8,881 nucleotides of DNA from Clostridia bacterium (GTDB lineage Bacteria > Bacillota > Clostridia > UMGS1810). Under the pieces are notes generated by a model. It was not told where the DNA came from. It was given only the letters and a program-made list of their open reading frames with translations, and made no database searches. Shown one piece after another: positions 1 through 6,002 of the stretch (its first letter is position 1; each line of letters starts with the position of its first letter). The stretch covers positions 1 to 8,881 of the forward strand of contig JAEDEG010000108.1 in assembly GCA_016293435.1 (NCBI GenBank), in the 5' to 3' direction. The position numbers were made by a program, and so were the translations under genes.

Positions 1-5
1 GTTAG

Positions 6-14
6 TGGTACAAT
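6..14 (+). promoter_or_regulatory. Possible extended -10 promoter element of the SLH gene
   Basis: TGG followed by TACAAT fits an extended -10 (TGn-TAnAAT), about 60 bases before the chosen start codon of the SLH protein. The matching -35 region would lie outside the window, so this rests on one short motif and could be chance in AT-rich DNA. Confidence 0.3.
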
Positions 15-74
15 TACTGCATAGAGGTGTCTTTATTTATAAAGAAATCAAAAAATAAAATGGAGGTAATCAAA

Positions 75-2957
75 ATGAAATCATCTAAACGTATTTTTGC
101 TTTGATTATGACTTTGGTTTTTGTGCTTTCATCTGTATCGATTCTTCCTGCCTTTGCGGCAGACTTTACAGATGTTGATGCAAACAATGTTCACTACGAG
201 GCAATAACATCTCTCGTTGAAGATGGCGTTATCAACGGTTACGATGACGGTACTTTCAAGCCTGAAAATACCATAACTCGTGCTGAGTTCTCAAAGCTTC
301 TTGCAGTGGCAAGTGCCCCCAGAGGAACTCAATTTACGGCAACAACAACAAACTTTCCCGATGTTGCAGATTCAGCTTCGTCCAGCGCATGGGCAATTCC
401 ATATATTGCATATGCTGTAGGAACCGGTGCAATAAACGGTTATGAAGACGGCAGCTTCCGTCCTACCAACACAGTTACATACGGTGAAGCGGTTAAGATG
501 ATAGTTTGTACACTCGGCTATGAGCCCGTTGTTGACAAAGCTCTCACACCATGGTATCAGGGATATCTGGATATATCAAATCAGATAAACCTTTCCAAAA
601 ATGCAATATCACTTGGTGATTCTCCGGCTCCCAGAGCTTTGGTAGCACAGCTTATTTACAACATGCTCGACTGTAAGCCCCTTGTACAGACAGGTACCGA
701 CAGCAACGGTAAACCCATCTATTCTACAGGTGGTATGGGCAACACAGGCGGTAACAGCTTTGGCGATTCAAAGGACAATGCCGAAAGCAAAACCGGTGTG
801 CTCCTTGGTGTATTTGAATATTGTCTTACCGGTCAGTCTCTCAAAAAGTCTCAGGTGCTTATCGACGATACAGTTTATGATATAGGTGATCTCAGCTTAG
901 AATCACTTAAAGCTCTTGTAGGCTATGAGGTCAAATATCAGTACAGCACTGTAAACAAGTCAAAGCTTACAAAGGTTACAAAGGAAAGCGGCAACAAGCT
1001 TGTTAAGCTGGAGGACTGGCAGATTGAAAGCGTTACTGCTGACGGTATCGAATACTTTGCAGACGAAGATGCAGAATATGATAATAAGACATCAAGCATG
1101 TCCTTCTCCAAAGATTTTTATGTTGTATACAATGGTAAGCCGGTAGATCCCTCCGATATTGATGCAAACTTTATAAGGGATTACCTTAATGTATCAAACG
1201 GCTCAATCACATTCCTCAGCAATGACGGCAGTGCAAAGAACGCAGAGGTTGCTTTTGTCGAAAGCTTTACAACCTATTTTGTAAGCTCTGTATCTACTTC
1301 AAACGGTATCACATCTGTATACGATAAACACACAAGTGTTACCGGTCTTGATACTCTTGCTCTTGATGAATATGATGTAGCATCTGTTAAAAAGATTACA
1401 ACCAAGAACGGAGCCCTTAATACTTCCACGCTCACAGGCATTACCAAAAACGCCGTTCTTGATATAGCTCTTCCATACGGTACTAACGAAGGCGCATATG
1501 CATATGTTTCTACAGTAACTGTTAGCGGAACTGTTAAAGAAATGTCTTCCGACTACGAAGAGCTTAAGATAGGCACAGAAAGCTACGAGGTATCACCCTA
1601 TTTCAGAACTCTTCTCGACGGTAAAATTGATGTAGGCTTTGAAATCAACGATTCCGGTAAATTCTACCTCGACTATCTTGGCAGAATTACTTTCTTTGAA
1701 AAGACCGATTCCTCCAATCCCTACGGCTTGCTCATACGTTACAAAGAGGGTGTTGGTATGGATACCGGCTACCAGGTTGAGATTATGACCACAAGCGGCA
1801 CTACAGTTGTCTATGGCCTCAAAGATAAGGTAAGAGTTAACGGCACATCAATGGATAGTGACAAAGCAATTGACTATCTTATAGAGTCAAGAAGTGAAAG
1901 CTTTGATGCCGATGATCATCCCTTATATCTTATTCAGCCTATCAGATATGAAACATCAGTATCAAGTGGTAGTGGTCAGACCGTTGTTTCTGTAATTGAA
2001 TGTATGGATCCCAACGACTATGAAAACGGATATATCAAGCCCTATGCAATGAATAACACAGTTCACACCGGTGAAAAGGGCTATTTTGCAAAAGGCGGCA
2101 CACTTAAGTATTCAAAAACAGGATATACCTTTAAAAACGGTGATGCAAACCAGTTTAACCTGAGCTCTTCATCAACTGTTGTTTTTGTAATACCGTCGGA
2201 TATAACTCAGGTTACAAAATACAAAAAATATTCATCGTCATATTTTTCTGATGGTGGCAGCTATGCTGCAGAAGCCTACGATGTAGATAAATCGACAGCT
2301 GCTCTTGTTGTAAACTTCCTAAAGGCCGGTCAGACAACAGAAGCTACTATAGGTTCCGCAACTCCTGTTTACTTCATCAACTCCGTTGGTAAAACCAAAG
2401 ATGCCGATGGTAATATAGTTAAAAACATCAGCTATATCAAAGCCGGCGAAACCGAAGAAAAGACAATCAAAACAGATTATGATGTAAATCTCGAAATTTT
2501 TGATAATCTTAAATCAGGTGATGTAGTTAAGTTTGCAGGCAATCCGGTTACGGCTATGCTTCCCGTATATGTAGACGGAAAGCTCAGCAATTCAACCGGA
2601 AGCTATGTAAATGGCAATGAAAACTTTATCTCGAGGGATTATACTTCAACTAAGGGTTATTATCAGGCTATAACAGGTACGGTATATTCACTGAATGTCG
2701 ATGAAAATACCTTGAGAGTAATTCCAGCATTTGTTGATGATGAAGACTTTAGGGAAGATGCATACGAAGCATTCAATACCACATCTTCTACGGTATACTA
2801 TAAGTATAACACAAAGACCGAAGCCTTTGAAACCACAACTGCCGATGAGGTTAAGACCTACGAGGAATTTGTGGATGCAGATATATCTCAGTCATCTACA
2901 GTTTTAGCAATTATAATGGATAAAAAGGTTATTGCGGTATATATTCTCGACAAATAA
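75..2957 (+). CDS. Secreted S-layer-homology (SLH) domain protein, 960 aa
   Basis: This is probably an exported cell-surface protein held to the wall by N-terminal SLH domains, which in this family bind secondary wall polysaccharide. I chose the ATG at 75 because GGAGG lies 8 bases upstream and the protein then opens with a normal signal peptide: MKSSKR, a hydrophobic core to about residue 23, and an AFA cleavage site near residue 28. The in-frame upstream GTG (27) and ATG (60) would bury that signal. SLH1 covers about residues 31-75 (FTDV...GYDDGTFKP...ITRAEF). SLH2 covers about 94-146 (FPDV...GYEDGSFRP), but YGEA replaces the usual TRAE-type motif. A degenerate third copy may span about 159-200. 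A low-complexity Gly/Asn/Ser linker follows near 208-230. The remaining ~730 residues are rich in Ser, Thr, Val and Tyr, look beta-rich, and match no enzyme family I recognise. There is no LPXTG motif or C-terminal membrane helix. It is monocistronic, ending at a strong terminator. Confidence 0.9.
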   Translation: MKSSKRIFALIMTLVFVLSSVSILPAFAADFTDVDANNVHYEAITSLVEDGVINGYDDGTFKPENTITRAEFSKLLAVASAPRGTQFTATTTNFPDVADSASSSAWAIPYIAYAVGTGAINGYEDGSFRPTNTVTYGEAVKMIVCTLGYEPVVDKALTPWYQGYLDISNQINLSKNAISLGDSPAPRALVAQLIYNMLDCKPLVQTGTDSNGKPIYSTGGMGNTGGNSFGDSKDNAESKTGVLLGVFEYCLTGQSLKKSQVLIDDTVYDIGDLSLESLKALVGYEVKYQYSTVNKSKLTKVTKESGNKLVKLEDWQIESVTADGIEYFADEDAEYDNKTSSMSFSKDFYVVYNGKPVDPSDIDANFIRDYLNVSNGSITFLSNDGSAKNAEVAFVESFTTYFVSSVSTSNGITSVYDKHTSVTGLDTLALDEYDVASVKKITTKNGALNTSTLTGITKNAVLDIALPYGTNEGAYAYVSTVTVSGTVKEMSSDYEELKIGTESYEVSPYFRTLLDGKIDVGFEINDSGKFYLDYLGRITFFEKTDSSNPYGLLIRYKEGVGMDTGYQVEIMTTSGTTVVYGLKDKVRVNGTSMDSDKAIDYLIESRSESFDADDHPLYLIQPIRYETSVSSGSGQTVVSVIECMDPNDYENGYIKPYAMNNTVHTGEKGYFAKGGTLKYSKTGYTFKNGDANQFNLSSSSTVVFVIPSDITQVTKYKKYSSSYFSDGGSYAAEAYDVDKSTAALVVNFLKAGQTTEATIGSATPVYFINSVGKTKDADGNIVKNISYIKAGETEEKTIKTDYDVNLEIFDNLKSGDVVKFAGNPVTAMLPVYVDGKLSNSTGSYVNGNENFISRDYTSTKGYYQAITGTVYSLNVDENTLRVIPAFVDDEDFREDAYEAFNTTSSTVYYKYNTKTEAFETTTADEVKTYEEFVDADISQSSTVLAIIMDKKVIAVYILDK

Positions 2958-2985
2958 TATTCTATTTGAAATTACTATTTAAACT

Positions 2986-3034
2986 AATTAAAAGGCTTCA
3001 AAAGTCAAAAAATGGCTTTTGAAGCTTTTTAATT
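2986..3034 (+). terminator. Intrinsic terminator of the SLH gene, probably bidirectional
   Basis: Arms 2986-3006 and 3014-3034 pair over 21 positions, two of them G-U wobbles, around a 7-base A-rich loop. The plus-strand arm ends in a T-rich run. It begins 28 bases after the SLH stop codon. The minus-strand reading also ends in a T-rich tail, so it may stop converging transcripts too. Confidence 0.85.
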
Positions 3035-3065
3035 AAAAAAGGACTGCAAGTCGGTGCAGTCCTTT
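3035..3065 (-). terminator. Minus-strand intrinsic terminator facing the SLH gene
   Basis: Arms 3038-3048 and 3055-3065 form a perfect 11-bp stem (AAAGGACTGCA and its complement) with a 6-base loop. Read on the minus strand the stem runs into six consecutive Ts, as in a Rho-independent terminator. On the plus strand it is followed by GGGATGAT, which lacks a T tract. It would end the transcript of the 94-aa gene after that transcript passes through repeat copy 1. Confidence 0.75.
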
Positions 3066-3075
3066 GGGATGATAA

Positions 3076-3190
3076 TATAACTAAATTAAGATGTCACCCG
3101 CCTCTATAGGCGGGTGACATTTAATTTTTTCAGTGGGAGTTCAATCTCCCACTGAAAACGTTGAATGACGCGGCTTTGCCGCTTATTGAA
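3076..3190. repeat. Triple-hairpin intergenic repeat, copy 1 (intact)
   Basis: This 115-bp element recurs at 5885-6001. It has three stem-loops in series. The first is a perfect 13-bp stem, 3091-3103 with 3108-3120, loop CTAT. The second has a 9-bp core, 3131-3139 with 3146-3154, extended by TTTT/AAAA to 13 bp. The third is a short GCGGC-TTT-GCCGC hairpin at 3170-3182. All three are fully paired in this copy. There are no terminal inverted repeats and no obvious target duplication. On the plus strand the first hairpin is followed by TTTAATTTTTT, so it could act as a terminator in that direction. The element starts 19 bases past the stop of the 94-aa gene. It is non-coding; its nature (REP-like, palindrome-associated or other) is unknown. 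Confidence 0.9.
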
Positions 3191-3209
3191 CCTTGTCTCA
3201 GATTTAAAA

Positions 3210-3494
3210 TCAATCTTTAAAATATTTTTTGTATATAAGATATGCCGAGCCAAATCCGCATATCATGGCAAGCACAGCCAACAGCTTTTTGCAGCTCTTT
3301 GAAAAAATGCAGCCTAATATGGCGCCTGCCGAGGCACACACTGCTCCTATGACTATAGTATCAATTCTCGATACTGCCTTTACTGTAGCTATGGCACGGT
3401 CAGTATACTTTTTGATTTCTGACAGCGCACAAGTAAGGTTTTCTTTAACCCGGGCGTTGTCTGCATAATTTCGGATAGTTTGTACTGCATTCAT
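3210..3494 (-). CDS. Hypothetical small membrane protein, 94 aa, two predicted helices
   Basis: I do not recognise a named family. The ATG at 3494 is preferred over an upstream in-frame GTG at 3503, because AGGTG sits 6 bases upstream of that ATG and the GTG lies inside the ribosome binding site. Residues 1-42 are soluble, charged and helix-prone (ADNARVKENLTCALSEIKKY). Two hydrophobic segments follow, at about 46-64 and 70-87, separated by SKSCKK, and the protein ends in KKYFKD. That suggests a helical hairpin in the membrane with an N-terminal cytoplasmic helix, loosely like YtxH-type or holin-like small proteins, but this is only a resemblance of layout. A very good promoter stands directly upstream (3526-3554), so it is its own transcription unit downstream of rpsT. 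A clear promoter, ribosome binding site and stable reading frame support a real gene. Confidence 0.75.
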   Translation of the reverse strand: MNAVQTIRNYADNARVKENLTCALSEIKKYTDRAIATVKAVSRIDTIVIGAVCASAGAILGCIFSKSCKKLLAVLAMICGFGSAYLIYKKYFKD

Positions 3495-3525
3495 ATGTAT
3501 CACCTACTTATTATTTTATGTATAA

Positions 3526-3554
3526 ATTGTAACACAGCCTGAGATTTATGTCAA
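3526..3554 (-). promoter_or_regulatory. Sigma-A-type promoter of the 94-aa membrane protein gene
   Basis: On the minus strand, TTGACA (3549-3554) and TACAAT (3526-3531) are separated by exactly 17 bases. The -35 is a perfect consensus match and the -10 matches five of six. Transcription would start near 3519, giving a leader of about 25 bases with the ribosome binding site in place. The bases upstream of the -10 (GCTGTGT) are identical to those of the rpsT promoter. Confidence 0.85.
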
Positions 3555-3621
3555 CTGCTGAAATCTAAATTTAATATTTGGCGGTAGGATATGATAAAGT
3601 ATGCACACACAATTGTGTAAC

Positions 3622-3647
3622 AAAAAAACCTTCCTCGCGGAAGGTTT
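3622..3647 (-). terminator. Intrinsic terminator of rpsT
   Basis: On the minus strand AAACCTTCC (3639-3647) pairs perfectly with GGAAGGTTT (3626-3634) around a GCGA tetraloop (3635-3638) and leads into a run of seven Ts. It begins 14 bases after the rpsT stop codon. This is a classic Rho-independent terminator and separates rpsT from the 94-aa gene. Confidence 0.92.
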
Positions 3648-3661
3648 GCTATCGGATAAAA

Positions 3662-3928
3662 TTATGCACCGATTTTATTGAGCTTAATAGCAAGCTGGGC
3701 TTTTTTTCTGGCTGCAGTGTTCTTGTGGAGAATACCCTTAGCAACAGCCTGATCAAGTCTCTTGAATGCTAATTTGCAAGCTTCAACAGCGTTTGCCTTG
3801 TCAGCCTTTGCAGCGAGAGCTTCAAAGTTCTTTATGCAGGTTTTAAGATTAGATTTAATCATCTGATTTCTGAGTGTTTTGGTAGCAATAACTTTAACTC
3901 TCTTTTTAGCGGATTTAATATTAGGCAA
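3662..3928 (-). CDS. rpsT: 30S ribosomal protein S20 (88 aa, TTG start)
   Basis: S20 is a primary 16S rRNA-binding protein needed for 30S assembly. The protein begins MPNIKSAKKRVKV, the usual bacterial S20 opening, is rich in Lys and Ala, and has helical stretches with the conserved HKNTAARKKAQLA segment near residues 67-80. At 88 residues it is of normal length. The start is TTG at 3928, with GGAGG 8 bases upstream; starting there gives the family-standard N-terminus. Extending to 3943 would add MEVNIL, encoded by the ribosome binding site itself, so I reject it. Use of UUG is also known for E. coli rpsT, where it is linked to autogenous control. The gene has its own promoter (3981-4009) and terminator (3622-3647), so it is monocistronic, with a leader of about 47 bases. 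Confidence 0.97.
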   Translation of the reverse strand: MPNIKSAKKRVKVIATKTLRNQMIKSNLKTCIKNFEALAAKADKANAVEACKLAFKRLDQAVAKGILHKNTAARKKAQLAIKLNKIGA

Positions 3929-3980
3929 TATATTCACCTCCAATTGCTCAATTTAATCGAATTAATCATCAATAATAGAA

Positions 3981-4009
3981 ATTATAACACAGCTTATCAA
4001 AAAAATCAA
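3981..4009 (-). promoter_or_regulatory. Sigma-A-type promoter of rpsT
   Basis: On the minus strand, TTGATT (4004-4009) and TATAAT (3981-3986) lie 17 bases apart. The -10 is a perfect consensus and the -35 matches four of six with TTGA intact. Transcription would start near 3974. The 7 bases before the -10 (GCTGTGT) also occur at the promoter of the downstream 94-aa gene. Confidence 0.85.
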
Positions 4010-4112
4010 TACCCAAATTTAATTTTATTAAAATATTCGTATTATAGGCAAATTAGACACATATTTATGTGCAAATAAGGCAAAAACCTCCATAAAATAC
4101 CTGCCTTTACCC

Positions 4113-4509
4113 CCCGAGTTTGACTTAGAAAAACAAAAAAATGAATTTAAATTACCGGCTATTATTCTATCATTACATCTGAAATCGAAATGTCGAATAA
4201 AGAAATTACAGATACATATCACAATCTTGTTGAAATAGAAGATGAGTTCAGATTGATGAAAATGAGCTTTAATACAAGACCTCTGTATGTGCGTAAGCCT
4301 GAACATATAACCGCACATTTAACAATTTAAATGATGATGATTTGACAGCAATTCTCAGTGCTTTCGGAATAGAAATACCAAAAAAATTATACAGAATCGG
4401 AGAATTAAAACATATAAAGCAAACAATATGAATTATCAATGCAGTGCGAAAATGCAGTACGAATTATCAAGAACTTAAAAACAGCATAATATCGCCGTTT
4501 TTGGATTAA
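4113..4509 (+). pseudogene. Decayed C-terminal fragment of an IS4/IS1634-type DDE transposase
   Basis: Translating the plus strand in three successive frames gives recognisable transposase pieces. Positions 4122-4154 read DLEKQKNEFKL. A frameshift leads to GYYSIITSEIEMS and TYHNLVEIEDEFRLMK, ending at a stop at 4328. Another shift at 4330 gives NDDDLTAILSAFGIEIPKK, with a TGA at 4429 and further in-frame codons to TAA at 4507. The segment Y-HN-L-VEI-E-DEFRLM-K has the spacing of the YREK signature of IS4-superfamily transposases (Y, 2 residues, R, 3, E, 6, K), except that Leu replaces Arg. The N-terminal part with the first catalytic Asp residues is absent. GAATTATCAA at 4430 and 4461, and TGCAGT-G/A-CGA at 4440 and 4453, are small local direct repeats. 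The exact IS family is uncertain; the gene is clearly dead. Confidence 0.65.
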
Positions 4510-4546
4510 CTAAAAGCTTCCGCGCAATTAAATCGGAAGCTTTTAG
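4510..4546. terminator. Perfect 13-bp hairpin just after the transposase remnant
   Basis: Arms 4510-4522 (CTAAAAGCTTCCG) and 4534-4546 are perfectly complementary around an 11-base loop. It begins directly after the last in-frame TAA of the transposase remnant. The plus strand then reads TACATTTTT, so it may be the old transposase terminator; equally it could mark the end of the insertion sequence. There is no strong adjacent T tract. Confidence 0.5.
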
Positions 4547-4609
4547 TACATTTTTCAGGCAAACTCGAGTTATAGCATATTTACAATAAATAATCAAAAA
4601 TTTTTAGAT

Positions 4610-4830
4610 TTATATAATTTCGTGTTGTGAGTAAATTTGTCCCCAATCTCGACGTTTCCCTGTCCATTTTTTGTGATGTTCATCATAGCAGGGTATAGCA
4701 TTTTGATGAGACTATCATCTGTTGGGAAAACACCTTTGCTTTTTGTGACTTTTCGAAGTTGTCGATTGAAGCCTTCTATGGCATTTGTTGTGTATATGAG
4801 AGTTCTGTCCTCTTGGGGATATTTGAAATA
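4610..4830 (-). pseudogene. IS256-family (mutator-type) transposase, C-terminal remnant with frameshift
   Basis: The minus strand from 4830 reads YFKYPQEDRTLIYTTNA and then AIEGFNRQLRKV, followed by VFPTDDSLIKMLYPAMMNITK. The TTNAIE(G/S)xNRxLRK block is the hallmark C-terminal region of IS256-family DDE transposases and includes the last catalytic Glu. At an A run near 4667-4672 the frame slips. Moving by one base recovers KWTGKRRDWGQIYSQHEII and a stop at 4610-4612, so a single base was lost there. Only about the last 70 residues remain; the N-terminal two-thirds of the transposase is missing. At 4830 the sequence changes directly into a YD-repeat fragment, across a perfect 7-bp palindrome (4818-4832, GATATTT-G-AAATATC). 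It is a relic with no mobility of its own. Confidence 0.85.
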
Positions 4831-4831
4831 T

Positions 4832-4960
4832 CAAACGATTAAGTAAGTCATAAGTATAGCTTTGACTTATTTCTGCTACACCGTTTCTTGTATGCGCAAA
4901 GCTCGTACGGTTTCCGTTTGAAACATAAGTAAAGGCTTTATTTGTTTCGGCAGCTAAATT
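4832..4960 (-). pseudogene. YD-repeat (RHS-type) protein fragment
   Basis: In one minus-strand frame the segment reads NLAAETNKAFTYVSNGNRTS, then SFAHTRNGVAEISQS and YTYDLLNRL. NGNRTS followed by YTYDxLNRL is the typical repeat unit of YD/RHS proteins, large wall-associated or toxin-carrying surface proteins. FTYV where FTYD is usual points to an Asp-to-Val change. About 43 residues are left, one to one and a half repeats. There is no start codon with a ribosome binding site, no export signal and no C-terminal toxin. The frame joins IS256 DNA on one side and overlaps the last codons of ispE in another frame on the other. The identification rests on motif pattern only, but the pattern is distinctive. 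Confidence 0.65.
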
Positions 4961-5792
4961 GGGCAACTCTTGCCTCATAGCTTGGCTCATTTAATGCGTC
5001 TATTGCTGCTTTTGCAGCATGAAAGCTGTCATAAATTCCGTAAACGGTGGGGCCTGAGCCGCTCATCATAGCAAAGCGTGCTCCGTGCGACATAAAATAC
5101 TCTTTTAGAAATTTAATTTGAGGGTGATTTTTGGCGATAGCATATTCAAACACATTTGCACACACTCTGTAGAGAGATTCCATATCGCCCTGTTTAATAT
5201 ATTTTGCGGCCTTATTCACATCGGGGTGGGGGAGGTCAAAGCTGTCTATCATGCGATAGGCTTCGGCTGTTGAAACTGAAAAGTCGGGCTTTATAAGAGC
5301 TATCCATTTTTTTTCTATTCCCGAAAGGGGAGTCAAAAATTCGCCTATTCCCTCAGCTATTGCCGTGCCGCCCATTATACAAAACGGCACATCAGCCCCA
5401 AGACTTAGGCCAAGTTCTATTAGCTCCTTTTTTTCAAAGGGATTGCCGCACAGCTCATTGAGAGCCCTCAAAACAGCAGCGGCATCTGCCGAACCACCTC
5501 CGAGTCCTGCACTGTCGGGGATACATTTTTTCAGTTTTATGCTACAGCCGTGCATCGCTCTTGTTTTTTTCAAAAACAGTGCGGCCGCCTTATAGGCTAT
5601 GTTGTCTTCGTCTTTGTCTACTACTTTTTTGTCGCACCAAAAGTCGATAATCGGTTCTTTTGTGAGATTTACCTCGAGGCTGTCGCAAAGGTTGGTTTCC
5701 TGCATAATCATGCAAATATTGTGATATCCGTCGGGTCTTTTACCGGTTATATCCAGCGACAGATTAATTTTTGCATTGGCGTTAATTTTCAT
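4938..5792 (-). CDS. ispE: 4-diphosphocytidyl-2-C-methyl-D-erythritol kinase, IspE (284 aa)
   Basis: IspE phosphorylates the 2-hydroxyl of CDP-methylerythritol using ATP, the fourth step of the MEP route to isopentenyl diphosphate. It is a cytosolic GHMP-superfamily kinase. The start at 5792 (ATG, AGGAG 7 bases upstream) gives the usual opening NAKINLSLDITGKRPDGYH, with catalytic Lys8 in the first motif. The ATP-binding glycine loop PDSAGLGGGSADAA is at residues 92-105. GADVPF (132-137) carries catalytic Asp134. The third GHMP motif MSGSGPTV is at 243-250. The length equals that of typical IspE (about 283 aa). The ORF extends upstream to 5831 but without a ribosome binding site. The last seven residues (QFSCRNK) do not resemble the usual ending and are encoded by DNA that reads as YD-repeat in another frame, so the natural C-terminus may have been replaced. 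All catalytic motifs are intact and the enzyme should be active. No clear terminator follows. Confidence 0.96.
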   Translation of the reverse strand: MKINANAKINLSLDITGKRPDGYHNICMIMQETNLCDSLEVNLTKEPIIDFWCDKKVVDKDEDNIAYKAAALFLKKTRAMHGCSIKLKKCIPDSAGLGGGSADAAAVLRALNELCGNPFEKKELIELGLSLGADVPFCIMGGTAIAEGIGEFLTPLSGIEKKWIALIKPDFSVSTAEAYRMIDSFDLPHPDVNKAAKYIKQGDMESLYRVCANVFEYAIAKNHPQIKFLKEYFMSHGARFAMMSGSGPTVYGIYDSFHAAKAAIDALNEPSYEARVAQFSCRNK

Positions 5793-5821
5793 TGCTATTC
5801 TCCTGATTAAAAATAATATAT

Positions 5822-5851
5822 ATTTTAACATATCAGGGAGGCATAAGTCAA
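5822..5851 (-). promoter_or_regulatory. Possible sigma-A promoter of ispE
   Basis: On the minus strand TTGACT (5846-5851) and TAAAAT (5822-5827) are 18 bases apart, about 30 bases before the ispE start codon. Each hexamer matches consensus in five of six positions. The region is AT-rich, so chance similarity is possible, but the placement fits a gene separated from spoIIE by a repeat element. Confidence 0.5.
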
Positions 5852-5884
5852 CTTAGAATAATTTATAATTTAACGGTGCCAAAT

Positions 5885-6001
5885 TATAACTAAATTAAGA
5901 TGTCCCCGCCTCTATAGGCGGCGGGTGACATTTAATTTTTTCAGTGGGAGTTCAATCTCCCCCTGAAAACGTTGAATGACACGGCTTTGCCGCTTATTGA
6001 A
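5885..6001. repeat. Triple-hairpin intergenic repeat, copy 2 (decayed)
   Basis: This 117-bp copy aligns end to end with 3076-3190, in the same orientation. Differences fall mainly in the stems. The first hairpin has a shortened left arm (ATGTCCCCGCC) opposite a right arm with extra GCG (GGCGGCGGGTGACAT), so pairing is broken. The second has one A-to-C mismatch (CTCCCCCTG). The third has a G-to-A change at its base. None of the changes is compensated on the other arm. It begins 2 bases past the stop codon of the 77-aa gene and separates that gene from the ispE promoter. Confidence 0.9.
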
Positions 6002-6002
6002 A

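Noticed and set aside
3076..3190. CRISPR-like or MITE reading of the hairpin repeat
   Set aside because: There are only two copies, nearly 3 kb apart, no regular spacers, no terminal inverted repeats and no visible target duplication, so neither label is supported.
3076..3190. IS200/IS605-derived palindrome-associated element
   Set aside because: Subterminal hairpins fit, but the bases flanking the two copies do not share a target tetranucleotide on either side and no TnpA gene is in the window. It remains only a possibility.
3929..3975. Riboswitch or structured leader in front of rpsT
   Set aside because: The leader is only about 47 bases and I could not find a convincing stem or known riboswitch pattern in it.
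4028..4318. Minus-strand open frame of 96 codons
   Set aside because: It is antisense to the transposase remnant, has no ribosome binding site and a Phe/Cys/Arg-rich composition typical of a shadow frame; the plus strand has recognisable transposase motifs.
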